64,000 nt of DNA from Candidatus Defluviilinea proxima. Its GTDB lineage: Bacteria > Chloroflexota > Anaerolineae > Anaerolineales > Villigracilaceae. This document shows positions 17,123-25,520 of the stretch, piece by piece. Under the pieces are notes generated by a model. It saw nothing but the letters and a program-made list of their open reading frames with translations, did no database searches and was not told where the DNA came from. The stretch is taken from contig JADKIW010000001.1 of NCBI GenBank assembly GCA_016721115.1, forward strand, positions 2,619,501 to 2,683,500, in the 5' to 3' direction. Each line of letters begins with the position of its first letter. The first letter of the stretch is position 1. The position numbers were made by a program, and so were the translations under genes.

Positions 17123-18034
17123 CTATTTCTTCATTGGCCTGGCCATCTCATCCTTCACCGTGTGATACAAACTTTCTGCTTTCAACTCACTCAACGCATA
17201 GCATGGCGCTTTGAGATGATTTGCCAGTTGTTGCGCGAGACCTTGATCGAAGGCGGCGTGTTCCATGTTAATGACCACACACTTTACTTTCTCGTGAGCG
17301 ATCAATTCCGCGAAGCGATAGGATTCTTCCTGTGGGGGCAAAGCTCCAATGGACACATTTCCTGCGCCATCGGTTAATACGATCAAGAGTGGTTCTACAT
17401 CGGGGTGATGTAATTTTTCCTGTCGCAAAACATCTGAAGCGAGGAATAAGCCCGCCGAAAGCGGCGTTTTCCCACCGACGGGGATATCCATCAATGCGCG
17501 TTGCGCGAGTTGTACAGAGTTCGTGGGGGGTAATACGAGAGTCGCACGGTCTTTTTGGAAGACGATCAAGCCTACACGGTCACGGCGCTGATACGCATCT
17601 GTGAGCAATGAAAGGATCGCTCCCTTCGTTGCGTTCATACGCTCCGCAACAGCCATCGACCATGAAGCATCCACCAAGAACAAAACGAGATTTGCCACAC
17701 GCTTCACGCGGATCTTGCGTTGCAAGTCCGATGACTCGATGGCAAATGCCAGTCGTTTGCGCTTTTCAACACGTTGTTTCTGGAAGGGTGCCGCGGCGCG
17801 GATCGTGGCATCGAAAGCGATGTCATCTTTCTTGTCGCCTGCAGGCCGCGCCTTGATATAGCGCCCGTGTTTGCGTTCAGTCTTGGTGAGCGAACGTCGA
17901 CCCGCGTGTTTACGCGCGAGCTTATCGAGAGGCGTGTTCAATTTACGGGGTTGAAACTTCTCTCCCGCTTTGACCTTCTGTCCGCCTTCCCACCAATTCG
18001 CAGATGTATCCGCAAACACATCCTGCGGCTGCAT
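17123..18034 (-). CDS. chlD: ChlD/CobT-type chelatase VWA domain, read by frameshift from the upstream AAA+ frame
   Basis: The C-terminal 190 residues are a von Willebrand A domain with a complete MIDAS: LVDASWSMA (DxSxS), GGKTPLSAGL (Thr) and IVLTDGAGN (Asp). A basic/acidic linker precedes it. The ATG at 18034 has no ribosome-binding site and lies inside a Pro/Glu-rich linker. The open frame continues upstream of that ATG to the A9 run at 18090-18098, where it joins the AAA+ protein by a -1 shift. The fused product would be about 690 residues, the usual ChlD layout (AAA+, acidic/proline linker, VWA). No other bacteriochlorophyll gene is present, so cobaltochelatase with CobN is the more likely complex. 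Confidence 0.8.
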   Translation of the reverse strand: MQPQDVFADTSANWWEGGQKVKAGEKFQPRKLNTPLDKLARKHAGRRSLTKTERKHGRYIKARPAGDKKDDIAFDATIRAAAPFQKQRVEKRKRLAFAIESSDLQRKIRVKRVANLVLFLVDASWSMAVAERMNATKGAILSLLTDAYQRRDRVGLIVFQKDRATLVLPPTNSVQLAQRALMDIPVGGKTPLSAGLFLASDVLRQEKLHHPDVEPLLIVLTDGAGNVSIGALPPQEESYRFAELIAHEKVKCVVINMEHAAFDQGLAQQLANHLKAPCYALSELKAESLYHTVKDEMARPMKK

Positions 18035-18084
18035 GGGCTCCGGCTTGCCCTCCTGCGGACCTTCCTCGCGTTCATCCTCGAGTT

Positions 18085-18113
18085 TTAAGTTTTTTTTTCT
18101 TCGGATTTGCCTT
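18085..18113 (-). promoter_or_regulatory. Slippery site for -1 frameshifting in chlD
   Basis: On the minus strand nine A residues (18098 to 18090) contain the heptamer A AAA AAA in the zero frame, followed by ACT TAA (stop at 18087-18085). After a -1 slip the next codons are AAC TTA AAA CTC GAG GAT, giving an acidic linker that runs into the VWA domain. AAGAAGG lies about 10 bases upstream, a Shine-Dalgarno-like spacing that stimulates -1 slips in dnaX-type sites. The same run would also allow polymerase slippage. A missing A in the assembly is the alternative. Confidence 0.65.
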
Positions 18114-19185
18114 CTTGGGATTCGGACTCTTCCGCTTCCGCTTCGCTCGGGACCGATTGGCCTGCCAACTGCTCAATGCGCTCTTGCAACTGCTCGGTCG
18201 TCATCTCAGCCTGCTGGAAGGGAGTCCGTTTGATACGGTGGGGAAGTGCCAACTCGGCCGCAAGAGCGATATCGTGATCGTTGATCTTGGTACGGCCTTC
18301 GAATGCGGCTTGCGCACGAGCAGCTTTGAGGATCACTAGATCCGCACGGTGACCGTCCACATTTAGAGACGCAGTCAACGCGGCGATGGAAAGCAGATCG
18401 CGACTGGTGTGAGTCACTTGCCCCACGAGTTCGCGTCCACGTTCGATCTGGTGCGAGAGTTCTTCTTCTTTGGGCATCCATTCCTTGCGGAAGGCCTCTG
18501 CATCTTGTTCGTAAGCAAGGTTGCGCTGCATGATCATCACGCGCTCGCGTGCTTCGCGAATGCCTACAATGTCCACGGAGAGGGCGAAACGATCAAGCAA
18601 CTGAGGGCGCAACTCTCCTTCTTCAGGATTCATCGTCCCCACAAGAATGAAGCGCGCAGGATGGGTGAAGGAAATGCCTTCGCGTTCGACGTTGTTTACG
18701 CCCATCGCAGCAGAGTCCAGGAGAACATCCACTACATGATCGTCAAGCAGGTTCACTTCATCGATATAGAGAAGTCCACGATTGGCGCCTGCGAGAATGC
18801 CGGGTTCAAAATGGCGTTCACCTTTTTGAATGGCCTGCTCGATATCAAGTGTACCGACCACGCGGTCTTCTGTGGCGGAGACAGGTAAGTTTACGAATGA
18901 TGTAGTGCGAACGTGAGTTGGAATTTTTTTGTTATCGGAAAAACGTTCCTTACATTCGGTGCACCATGTGTTGGGTTTATTGGGATCACAACCGAAGCGG
19001 CAATCGTCCACAACATTGACTTTGGGTAACAATGCGGCAAGTGCGCGCGATGCAGTGGATTTGGCAGTACCGCGTTCGCCGCGGATCAACACACCGCCGA
19101 TACGTGTATCAACGGCATTCAACACAAGAGCGCGTTTCATGCGCTCCTGACCTACGATGGCTGTAAAGGGAAAAATGGATGGCAT
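18085..19185 (-). CDS. chlD: ChlI/ChlD-type chelatase AAA+ ATPase (zero-frame product)
   Basis: A complete AAA+ module of the Mg/Co-chelatase class: FTAIVGQERMKRALVLNAV, Walker A GERGTAKSTASRAL, and Walker B GLLYIDEVNLLDD. A four-cysteine insert (CRFGCDPNKPNTWCTECKERF) is of the sort seen in cobaltochelatase-associated ChlD proteins. It drives metal insertion into the tetrapyrrole by ATP hydrolysis. The C-terminal 30 residues are Glu/Ser-rich and end at an A9 run; a -1 slip there continues into the VWA frame (17123-18034). The zero-frame product of 366 residues would act as small subunit and the shifted product as large subunit. It starts with ATG after a GGAG site. Confidence 0.88.
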   Translation of the reverse strand: MPSIFPFTAIVGQERMKRALVLNAVDTRIGGVLIRGERGTAKSTASRALAALLPKVNVVDDCRFGCDPNKPNTWCTECKERFSDNKKIPTHVRTTSFVNLPVSATEDRVVGTLDIEQAIQKGERHFEPGILAGANRGLLYIDEVNLLDDHVVDVLLDSAAMGVNNVEREGISFTHPARFILVGTMNPEEGELRPQLLDRFALSVDIVGIREARERVMIMQRNLAYEQDAEAFRKEWMPKEEELSHQIERGRELVGQVTHTSRDLLSIAALTASLNVDGHRADLVILKAARAQAAFEGRTKINDHDIALAAELALPHRIKRTPFQQAEMTTEQLQERIEQLAGQSVPSEAEAEESESQEGKSEEKKT

Positions 19186-19221
19186 GTTTATATCAACTCC
19201 GTGCCGAGATTATAACGCGTG

Positions 19222-19254
19222 AATCAATATATTGATTAAATTAATATATTGATT
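19222..19254. promoter_or_regulatory. AT-rich palindrome and direct repeat between divergent chlD and S1 genes
   Basis: AATCAATATATTGATT (19222-19237) is a perfect 16-base palindrome. TAATATATTGATT (19242-19254) repeats its right 12 bases 17 bases further on. ATCAA..TTGAT half-sites resemble ArsR/SmtB-family metal-regulator operators. It lies 37 bases upstream of chlD, so regulation of the chelatase is more plausible than of the S1 gene. Confidence 0.5.
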
Positions 19255-19312
19255 GAGTGATGTTGCGTGTTTTTAAATTTAAGCTAAAGTTGTAATGCTT
19301 TGATTGTCAGGG

Positions 19313-19341
19313 TTGCAAACTTCACCATTCAACTGTATAAT
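19313..19341 (+). promoter_or_regulatory. Promoter of the S1-domain gene
   Basis: TTGCAA (19313-19318) and TATAAT (19336-19341) are separated by 17 bases, giving a transcript start near 19348 and a leader of about 26 bases. Confidence 0.7.
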
Positions 19342-19373
19342 CCCCCTTACATTTTTCTTAATTGGAGTCTCAA

Positions 19374-20639
19374 GTGACAGATCAAAATAATGCCCTGCCC
19401 GCTCAGGGGAGCGATGCCAATATGCAGGGAGAACAATCCAGTAATAACAATCTAACGATGGAGTCCTTGCTCAATGAGCAGGAACTTAATATTGATTTGC
19501 CTCAGAAAGATGAGATCCGCAAGGGGACCATTGCCAGCATTGGTTCATCGCAGATACTCATCAGTATCGGCGCAAAATCAGAAGGGGTGGTTTCTGGCCG
19601 CGAGCTGGAGCAGTTGGATGCAGACGAACGCGCCGCGCTACAGGTCGGACAGGAAGTTTATGTATTTGTCATCAGCCCTGAAGATGCCAATGGGAATGTC
19701 GTTCTTTCCCTTAAGCGTGCGCAGGAGCAAATCTCTTGGGATAATGTCGATAAACTGCTCGAAGACAGCGGTGCTATCGATAGCAAGATCATCGGTTTCA
19801 ACAAGGGGGGCTTAATCGCCTCTGTTGAAGGCCTGCGTGGTTTCATCCCCTCATCTCAAATTAGCGCCATGCGTCGCACTCAATCCACTGGCGAAACACC
19901 CGAACAACGCTGGCAGAAGATGGTGGGACAACCCATCACCGTTCGCGTGATCGAAGTGGACCGCGAACGCCGCCGCCTCATTCTCTCTGAAAAAGCCGCC
20001 AGCAGTGAAACACGCCAATCCATCAAGGAACGCGTGCTAGATGAACTGCAAGAAGGCGAAGTCTACACCGGTCGCGTTACTAGTATTGCCAACTTTGGCG
20101 CGTTCATCAACGTCAACGGTGCTGATGGCCTCGTTCACCTCTCTGAAATTTCGTGGGATCATATCGAACACCCGCGCGAAGCTCTTGAAGTGGGGCAGGA
20201 AGTCAAAGTCAAGGTCATCAATGTTGACCGTGAGAAGAAGCGCATCGGCCTTTCCATCCGCGTCTTGTTGGATGATCCCTGGAAGGCTCGTCTTGAAAAG
20301 TACAGCATCGGCCAATTGGTCGAGGGTGTCATCACCCGTTTGACCAAGTTCGGCGCCTTTGCCCGCCTTGAAGGTGATATTGAAGGTCTCATTCACATTT
20401 CCGAAATTTCGGAAAACCGCATTGAACATCCCAAGGAAGTTCTCAAAGAAGGGGATGTCAAGAGCTTGCGCGTCATCCGCATTGATCCTGAACAGCACCG
20501 CATTGGTTTGAGCCTCCGCAAAGTGGACTCAGCCGCCTTCGCTGATAAAGACTTCAAAATGATGACCGCCGATTTCACTTCGTTCGACCAAGCCGACGAA
20601 GAACAAAGCAGTGGGGATACTCCGAATACGGAAGCCTAA
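19374..20639 (+). CDS. rpsA: S1 RNA-binding domain protein (ribosomal protein S1-like)
   Basis: Four S1 (OB-fold) repeats are visible: residues about 48-118 (GTIASIGSSQILISIGAKSEG), 128-215, 225-295 (YTGRVTSIANFGAFINVNGADGLVHLSEIS) and 310-382 (VEGVITRLTKFGAFARL). Repeats 3 and 4 have the classical FGAF and GLVH/GLIHISEIS motifs. Four-repeat S1 proteins of about 400 residues are the usual S1 form in many non-proteobacterial lineages. They help mRNA loading on the 30S subunit. GTG at 19374 is preferred over TTG at 19362 because TGGAG is spaced correctly for it. The C-terminal 40 residues are acidic and unstructured. Confidence 0.88.
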   Translation: MTDQNNALPAQGSDANMQGEQSSNNNLTMESLLNEQELNIDLPQKDEIRKGTIASIGSSQILISIGAKSEGVVSGRELEQLDADERAALQVGQEVYVFVISPEDANGNVVLSLKRAQEQISWDNVDKLLEDSGAIDSKIIGFNKGGLIASVEGLRGFIPSSQISAMRRTQSTGETPEQRWQKMVGQPITVRVIEVDRERRRLILSEKAASSETRQSIKERVLDELQEGEVYTGRVTSIANFGAFINVNGADGLVHLSEISWDHIEHPREALEVGQEVKVKVINVDREKKRIGLSIRVLLDDPWKARLEKYSIGQLVEGVITRLTKFGAFARLEGDIEGLIHISEISENRIEHPKEVLKEGDVKSLRVIRIDPEQHRIGLSLRKVDSAAFADKDFKMMTADFTSFDQADEEQSSGDTPNTEA

Positions 20640-20649
20640 CATAAAATAA

Positions 20650-20680
20650 ATAACGTCCCGCCGCAAGCGGGACGTTATTT
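20650..20680 (+). terminator. Terminator after the S1 gene
   Basis: AACGTCCCGC (20652-20661) pairs with GCGGGACGTT (20667-20676) around a 5-base loop, then ATTTC. The flanking AT pairs extend the stem to 12 bp. Confidence 0.85.
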
Positions 20681-20681
20681 C

Positions 20682-21779
20682 ATGCTTATGTTGATCATCG
20701 ACTCCCATCAAGACCTCGCTTGGAATATCCTTGCTTATGGCCGTGATTACACACGTTCGATAACAGAAACGCGTCAGCTTGAGGTTGGCACCACTATCCC
20801 AGAGCGCAACGGTGATAGCCTCGTTGGCTGGCCTGAATATCAACGTGGGAAAGTTGCTGTTGTTTTTTCGACGCTCTATGCAACACCCTATAGAAAGTGC
20901 GAAGCGGGGGATACTATTTTTTATAAGGATTCGGAATCTGCGCACCGTATCTATCGTCAACAAATTGACGTCTACCGCAAACTGACCGATTCTCATCCCG
21001 ATAAATTTCGCCTCATTTCTTCAACCCCAGAGCTGGATTCTGTTATCAAAGATTGGTCCACCCCCAAAGTGGACTCAGCCACGCATCCCGTTGGTTTGAT
21101 CTATCTCATGGAAGGTGCGGACGGCATACGCTCACCACGTGAACTTTCTGAATGGTGGGATTTGGGTCTGCGTATGATCGGACTTGCTTGGGCTGGTACT
21201 CGTTACTGCGGCGGGACCGGTGAACCTGGTCCGCTTACGGACGAAGGCCGCCAATTGATCTCTGCCATGGCCGATTACAACTTTATCCTTGACCTCAGCC
21301 ACATGGATCAAGCCGCCGTTTACGAATCTTTGGATAGGTATGAAGGGCCCATCATGGCCTCTCATGCCAATTGTGCGGCGCTCATGCGTGGGTCCGAAAC
21401 GAACCGCCATTTGTCAGACGATGTCATTCGTGGCATCATCGAGCGCGAGGGTGTGATCGGTGTCATCCCGTTCAATACATTCCTAAAAGTGGGATGGTTA
21501 CGAAACAAAGGCAGTCGCCGCGAAGAAGTCCCGTTGAATACTTTGATCGCGCACATTGACCATATCTGCCAACTGGCAGGGAACTCGAACCATGCCGCCA
21601 TCGGCTCAGACTTTGATGGAGGCTTCGGTCTGCAATCTATTCCGCTTGAGTTGGATTCCATCGCTGACTTGCAAATGATCGCGACCCGATTAATGGAACG
21701 CGGGTATACTGAAACTGACGCCGCTAATATTTTAGGTGGGAATTGGTTGAGATTTCTCAGAAAGAATTTACCCTCATGA
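20682..21779 (+). CDS. Membrane dipeptidase (M19 renal dipeptidase family)
   Basis: The N-terminus IIDSHQDLAWN carries the HxD metal site of the amidohydrolase-type M19 dipeptidases. YLMEGADGIRSPRE supplies the bridging glutamate; DLSHMDQAAVYESL and MASHANCAAL give the two further histidines; and IGSDFDGGFG is the C-terminal signature. These zinc enzymes hydrolyse dipeptides, including D-amino-acid dipeptides. The 365-residue length is standard and no signal peptide is visible, so it acts in the cytoplasm. ATG at 20682 or 20688 could start it. The stop overlaps the next start (ATGA), so the following membrane protein is translationally coupled. Confidence 0.87.
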   Translation: MLMLIIDSHQDLAWNILAYGRDYTRSITETRQLEVGTTIPERNGDSLVGWPEYQRGKVAVVFSTLYATPYRKCEAGDTIFYKDSESAHRIYRQQIDVYRKLTDSHPDKFRLISSTPELDSVIKDWSTPKVDSATHPVGLIYLMEGADGIRSPRELSEWWDLGLRMIGLAWAGTRYCGGTGEPGPLTDEGRQLISAMADYNFILDLSHMDQAAVYESLDRYEGPIMASHANCAALMRGSETNRHLSDDVIRGIIEREGVIGVIPFNTFLKVGWLRNKGSRREEVPLNTLIAHIDHICQLAGNSNHAAIGSDFDGGFGLQSIPLELDSIADLQMIATRLMERGYTETDAANILGGNWLRFLRKNLPS

Positions 21780-22234
21780 ATAATAGTACACCCGCATTTC
21801 GTATTTCCTATTATCGTATTCGCTTTAGCTTGATCTCTGTCATCTTTGGTTTTTTTGTGTTTTCGGTTGGAGCAAAACCCAATTGGTACGGTTGGGATCG
21901 AAGCCCGGTGGTCGGGTTCATTCAGATCGCTGTGTTCCTGATCGGGTTGGCGATGATCTGTATTGGTGGTTACGTTGGATTGGTTGCGTTATGGGGAAAG
22001 GAACCGCGCAGTATTATTGCCGATATTGGTATGCGGTTGGTGGGCACGGGGTATGTTGTTTCGGTCTTCACGGGCATGGCGGATATTTTCGGAATGGGCA
22101 CACAACCTTTACCCATGGTCCCGTATTTTGGTCCGTGGCAGTCAGGCGGCGTGTTGATCGGCCAGATCGTGACCGCCATCGGTTTTCTGATGATGATCCC
22201 CTATCATCAGTTTTTTAGAAGGCCAGCGCTATAG
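21776..22234 (+). CDS. Four-helix membrane protein, unknown function
   Basis: A 152-residue integral membrane protein with four clear hydrophobic stretches (about residues 20-35, 48-75, 90-112 and 128-147). Loop motifs are KPNWYGWDRSPVVG and GTQPLPMVPYFGPWQSGG. The start is ATG at 21776, overlapping the dipeptidase stop by four bases (ATGA); the longer in-frame start would lie inside the dipeptidase. I do not recognise a family. Coupling to the dipeptidase suggests expression together but no specific role. Confidence 0.7.
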   Translation: MNNSTPAFRISYYRIRFSLISVIFGFFVFSVGAKPNWYGWDRSPVVGFIQIAVFLIGLAMICIGGYVGLVALWGKEPRSIIADIGMRLVGTGYVVSVFTGMADIFGMGTQPLPMVPYFGPWQSGGVLIGQIVTAIGFLMMIPYHQFFRRPAL

Positions 22235-22241
22235 GATTGTT

Positions 22242-22268
22242 AATCCCGCTTACAAGCGGGATTTTTTA
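22242..22268. terminator. Terminator between convergent genes
   Basis: AATCCCGCT (22242-22250) and AGCGGGATT (22255-22263) form a 9-bp stem followed by TTTTT. It ends the dipeptidase operon and overlaps the last codon of the convergent gene at 22266. Confidence 0.85.
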
Positions 22269-22640
22269 TGTCGTTTTTGGTTTTACTGATGGGATAAATA
22301 ACCTGATCAAAAATGTATTGATCTGTAAAAGCTTGTTCCCGATCTTCAACGCGATTTTCTTCAACCAAACAAGGATAAACGGTTTGCGAATCAACACAAG
22401 TGCCGCGGTGAACGCAACAAGAAAAACCGCGAGTGCTATGACGCTAAGCATCGCTAGAAAAGCAGCGAATAGAAGATACATGGGCCAGAAGGGAGCCATG
22501 AAGATGGCGGCAGGATGAAAATCCCGTTTTGCTGGGTCGCCAGTTGCCTGTTTTGAGTTGACGTAATACGCAAATCCCGAAAACGCCCAAAACAGCAGTG
22601 AGATCAAAGCATAGCCTTCCAAACATAGAACAATGTTCAT
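22266..22640 (-). CDS. Small membrane protein, unknown function
   Basis: About 124 residues from ATG at 22640. The first hydrophobic segment is NIVLCLEGYALISLLFWAF, followed by a polar loop (NSKQATGDPAKRDFHP) and two more hydrophobic helices (FMAPFWPMYLLFAAFLAMLSVIALAVFLVAF), ending with a basic tail. A longer frame starts at 22730 but has no ribosome-binding site. TATACA precedes the ATG by a single base, so the real promoter is unclear. No family is recognised and there is no operon partner: the M20 gene next to it ends 129 bases away. Confidence 0.55.
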   Translation of the reverse strand: MNIVLCLEGYALISLLFWAFSGFAYYVNSKQATGDPAKRDFHPAAIFMAPFWPMYLLFAAFLAMLSVIALAVFLVAFTAALVLIRKPFILVWLKKIALKIGNKLLQINTFLIRLFIPSVKPKTT

Positions 22641-22768
22641 TGTATACCCCAAATGTTTTTTCCCTGCCCTAGTTATAGCAATTATTAATCGCATGAGCAA
22701 GTAACAAACATCCCATGCCTTTTGTGACATGGGATGTTTGTTTTAGTGTGACTTAAAATTGTTGCGGG

Positions 22769-23929
22769 TTAGCTTTTGCCAAGGAACCGTTTGGCTGTCT
22801 CTACGAGCATTGCTGTGCCAACTGGCAAAGCGCGTTCGTCAATATCGAATTTGGGGTGATGGAGTTGATATTCTTCATGTCCTTTTTTCTGCGTGCCAAG
22901 CGTGAACATGGCACCGGGAGCATGGCTCATGAATTCGCCAAAATCCTCCGCCCCGAGAGTTTTCCCGATCTCGTGAACGTTATCCGTGCCAAGAATATCC
23001 TTGCCGGTTTCTTCTATCAGGTCCGATACCATCTTGTCGTTGATCATGGGCGGACCACCGTATTCAAAGTTGAGTTCATAACCGCCACCCATGGTCTTTG
23101 CGATGCTGAATGCACGGTGCATTTCCTCGCGGACTTGTTTCTGCACATCCAAATTGGTGAAGCGCATCGTGCCTGTGATCTTTACCATGTCGGGAATCAC
23201 ATTTTCTGTAAAGCCACCGTTGATCGTGCCAATGCTGACGGCAGTCGGTTGAAATGGGTCGATCCGCCGAGAGACGATGCCGTTCAAGCCAAAGATAACA
23301 TGTGCTAATAAATGGAACGGGTCAATTGTCAGATCGGGATGCGCACCGTGTCCGCCCTTGCCTGTAATCGTCGCAAACCAAGTGTCCACACCGCCTGAAG
23401 AAGGGCCAGCATTAATACCGATCGTACCGACAGGTTGTGCCGGGTCAACATGCTGTGCAATGACGTAATTCACGCCATCCATCGCGCCTTCTGCGGCCAT
23501 GCGTTGCGCGCCGCTTTTACCTTCCTCGTCGGTGGTCTCTTCACAGGGTTGGAACAAAAAACGCACGCGCCCGGGTAATTTCTCTTTTGATAACAATAAA
23601 GCCGCGCCGAGCGCCATGGCGGTATGGGCATCGTGTCCACAGGCATGCATGGCTCCGGGCGTTTGCGAAATGTAGTCGTATGCATTCTGTTCAAGGATGG
23701 GGAGCGCATCCATATCTGCGCGGATGGCGACCACCTTGCCGCCTTCGCCGATCTCAGCGACAACCCCGGTCTTCCCAACCCCGCGCCTGACTCTGTATCC
23801 CATTTTCTCTAACTCATCTGCGACAATTTTCGAAGTACGATGCAGGTCAAAGCCAATCTCTGGGTGCATGTGAAAGTCGCGCCGCCATTCGATCAGTTCT
23901 TCTGAAATCGCATGTGATTGCTTGAGCAT
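22769..23929 (-). CDS. M20-family amidohydrolase (hippurate/N-acyl-amino-acid hydrolase-like)
   Basis: A 387-residue M20D amidohydrolase. RRDFHMHPEIGF is the family N-terminal motif, IRADMDALPI and HACGHDAHTAMALG carry metal ligands, and FQPCEETTDEEGKSGAQRM carries the catalytic Glu pair. LNFEYGGPPMINDK and LGAEDFGEFMSHAPGAMFTLG complete the fold. Family members remove acyl groups from amino acids or cleave related amides. The start at 23929 follows a GGAAT site; an 18-residue N-terminal extension from 23983 would run through a repeat element and is rejected. It lies downstream of the MttB gene on the same strand, separated by a repeat-rich gap of 162 bases. Confidence 0.9.
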   Translation of the reverse strand: MLKQSHAISEELIEWRRDFHMHPEIGFDLHRTSKIVADELEKMGYRVRRGVGKTGVVAEIGEGGKVVAIRADMDALPILEQNAYDYISQTPGAMHACGHDAHTAMALGAALLLSKEKLPGRVRFLFQPCEETTDEEGKSGAQRMAAEGAMDGVNYVIAQHVDPAQPVGTIGINAGPSSGGVDTWFATITGKGGHGAHPDLTIDPFHLLAHVIFGLNGIVSRRIDPFQPTAVSIGTINGGFTENVIPDMVKITGTMRFTNLDVQKQVREEMHRAFSIAKTMGGGYELNFEYGGPPMINDKMVSDLIEETGKDILGTDNVHEIGKTLGAEDFGEFMSHAPGAMFTLGTQKKGHEEYQLHHPKFDIDERALPVGTAMLVETAKRFLGKS

Positions 23930-23944
23930 ACTAATTCCATTTCT

Positions 23945-24084
23945 GCTGGTTGAGTAGCCCTGAGCGGTTGTTGCGAAGGGCATATCGAAACCAGCAATTT
24001 GATAAATACTTATAATCTCTTGTTTACTTGTACTTTGTGGTTTCGATACGTTCTTCGCTATCGTTCGGAACTACTCAACCACCA
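23945..24084. repeat. Pair of inverted REP-like elements
   Basis: Unit 1 (23945-23997) has arms TGCTGGTT/AACCAGCA and inner GCCCT/AGGGC, reading GGTTGAGTAG..TATCGAAACC. Unit 2 (24038-24084) reads GGTTTCGATA..TACTCAACC, the same unit in opposite orientation. They fill the gap between the MttB and M20 genes. A partial copy (TACTCAACCACCGAAA) occurs near 29710. Confidence 0.7.
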
Positions 24085-24091
24085 GACTGTA

Positions 24092-25510
24092 TTATTTCTT
24101 CCTCATGGTTTCTACTTCAGCCGCCACGAGAATTCTGTCCAATTCCTTTTCTTGCTGATCATCCAACGGAGGGACAGTGTGTTCACGTAATATTCGTTCA
24201 GCTTCGTCAATGGCGTAATCTGCCATTTGTTTGCGCTCGAGTTTTTCCTCCCACGTATCCCATGAATTGCGTTCGGCAAATTTGGTGAGCGCCAGTTCAC
24301 CTCCGCGTAGATGTTTCATCGTGTGTTTCTGGCCGAGGAAGTTGCGCGTCCCATTCATCACATTCAGGATGATATCCACGGCCAGATGTTCTGCATCGGC
24401 AGACAAGCCTTTGCGCAGACGCTTGACGCTTCCTACAAGTTCGTTATCCAGAACCATTTGAGCAAAGGAGCCCATCACACCTGCTTCCATTTCGCCGATG
24501 CCAGAGAGCTCGTCTGCGCCAGCCAGAGCAGGGATCGCGGCGTTGAGTCCGCGTTCAAAGGCATCTTGCGCGTCGAGCGTATGGGCATTCGTTGAAAACC
24601 CATACACATTGACGCTGAACCCGTAATAATGTCCGAGTTGAACCGTGGCGGCGGAAGATAGGCCCAATTCCACGCCACCCCAGATCAATCCTGTACGCGG
24701 TTCCAGCATCCCGAGTCGTCCACAATAGATAAATCCACAGCCGGGGTTGATGATCTGTGCCAGCACCAACGGTGCAAGGGACTCGGCGCTTTGTTGCACG
24801 ATACTGCCTGTGATGGTCATGGGTGATGTGGCGCCGCCCGTGGGGCAGGGCAGGTTGGCGTGGACCACGCCATGCTTGGCCATTTCCATGATCGCTTCGG
24901 CGGCTATGTCGTGCATGGTAAGCGGACTGACCGGTGAAAGTGACAAGGTCAACTCATGTGCAGGCGTACCGACCACTGCCGCCATTTCCACCGCATATCG
25001 GACCTCGTGTCCAAATTGGATGCCGGGACCTTGCACGGGTTTGGTTGTGTGAGAGAGCGCACTACGATACATGTGTAGCGACAGCATCTCATTTGAAACA
25101 TCAGGCGGAGTAAAGAAAGGCGTGACTGTGTTGCAGTTATCGAGCGCATCAAGCAGACGAACAGCATCTTTTGCATCTTGCGTGGTGGCGACATGACGTG
25201 TGCCTGTTCTGGCATCGAACACGTCGCGCGCGCCACCGAGATTATGGAAATATAAATTTCCATCGCCCAATGTATTTACCTGTCCGTTGCGCCCGCGAAT
25301 GACGGGACGTTTGTTTGCCTTGCTGATACTTTCCATCACGAGTTCAGGTGGGAAGTAAACGCGATTATCTTTTACAGTGCATCCTGCATTTTGCAAGATC
25401 TCAAGGCTGGGTTTGTGAGTCCAGAACACACCTGCTTCCTGCAACACACGCAGTGTGGCCTCGTGCATTGCCTGTATATCTTCATCGGATAAAAACTTTA
25501 ATGCGGGCAT
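24092..25510 (-). CDS. MttB-family methyltransferase without pyrrolysine (corrinoid-dependent)
   Basis: A 472-residue member of the trimethylamine methyltransferase superfamily. The N-terminus LSDEDIQAMHEATLRVLQEAGVFW is typical, and the TIM-barrel body shows LPCPTGGATSPMTITGSIVQQ and GFIYCGRLGMLEPRTGL. The frame has no in-frame amber codon, so it is not a pyrrolysine MttB but of the type that includes glycine-betaine and other quaternary-amine methyltransferases. It would pass a methyl group to a corrinoid protein such as the one at 27441. Downstream in the same orientation is an amidohydrolase; upstream are an S9 peptidase and the corrinoid protein. The true substrate is not clear. Confidence 0.87.
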   Translation of the reverse strand: MPALKFLSDEDIQAMHEATLRVLQEAGVFWTHKPSLEILQNAGCTVKDNRVYFPPELVMESISKANKRPVIRGRNGQVNTLGDGNLYFHNLGGARDVFDARTGTRHVATTQDAKDAVRLLDALDNCNTVTPFFTPPDVSNEMLSLHMYRSALSHTTKPVQGPGIQFGHEVRYAVEMAAVVGTPAHELTLSLSPVSPLTMHDIAAEAIMEMAKHGVVHANLPCPTGGATSPMTITGSIVQQSAESLAPLVLAQIINPGCGFIYCGRLGMLEPRTGLIWGGVELGLSSAATVQLGHYYGFSVNVYGFSTNAHTLDAQDAFERGLNAAIPALAGADELSGIGEMEAGVMGSFAQMVLDNELVGSVKRLRKGLSADAEHLAVDIILNVMNGTRNFLGQKHTMKHLRGGELALTKFAERNSWDTWEEKLERKQMADYAIDEAERILREHTVPPLDDQQEKELDRILVAAEVETMRKK

Positions 25511-25520
25511 ACGGCTCCTT

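Noticed and set aside
17123..19185. Bacteriochlorophyll magnesium chelatase
   Set aside because: No bch gene lies nearby; the four-cysteine AAA+ insert and the corrinoid enzymes nearby favour a cobaltochelatase.
24092..25510. Pyrrolysine-dependent trimethylamine methyltransferase
   Set aside because: The frame has no in-frame amber codon, and no pyl gene is present.
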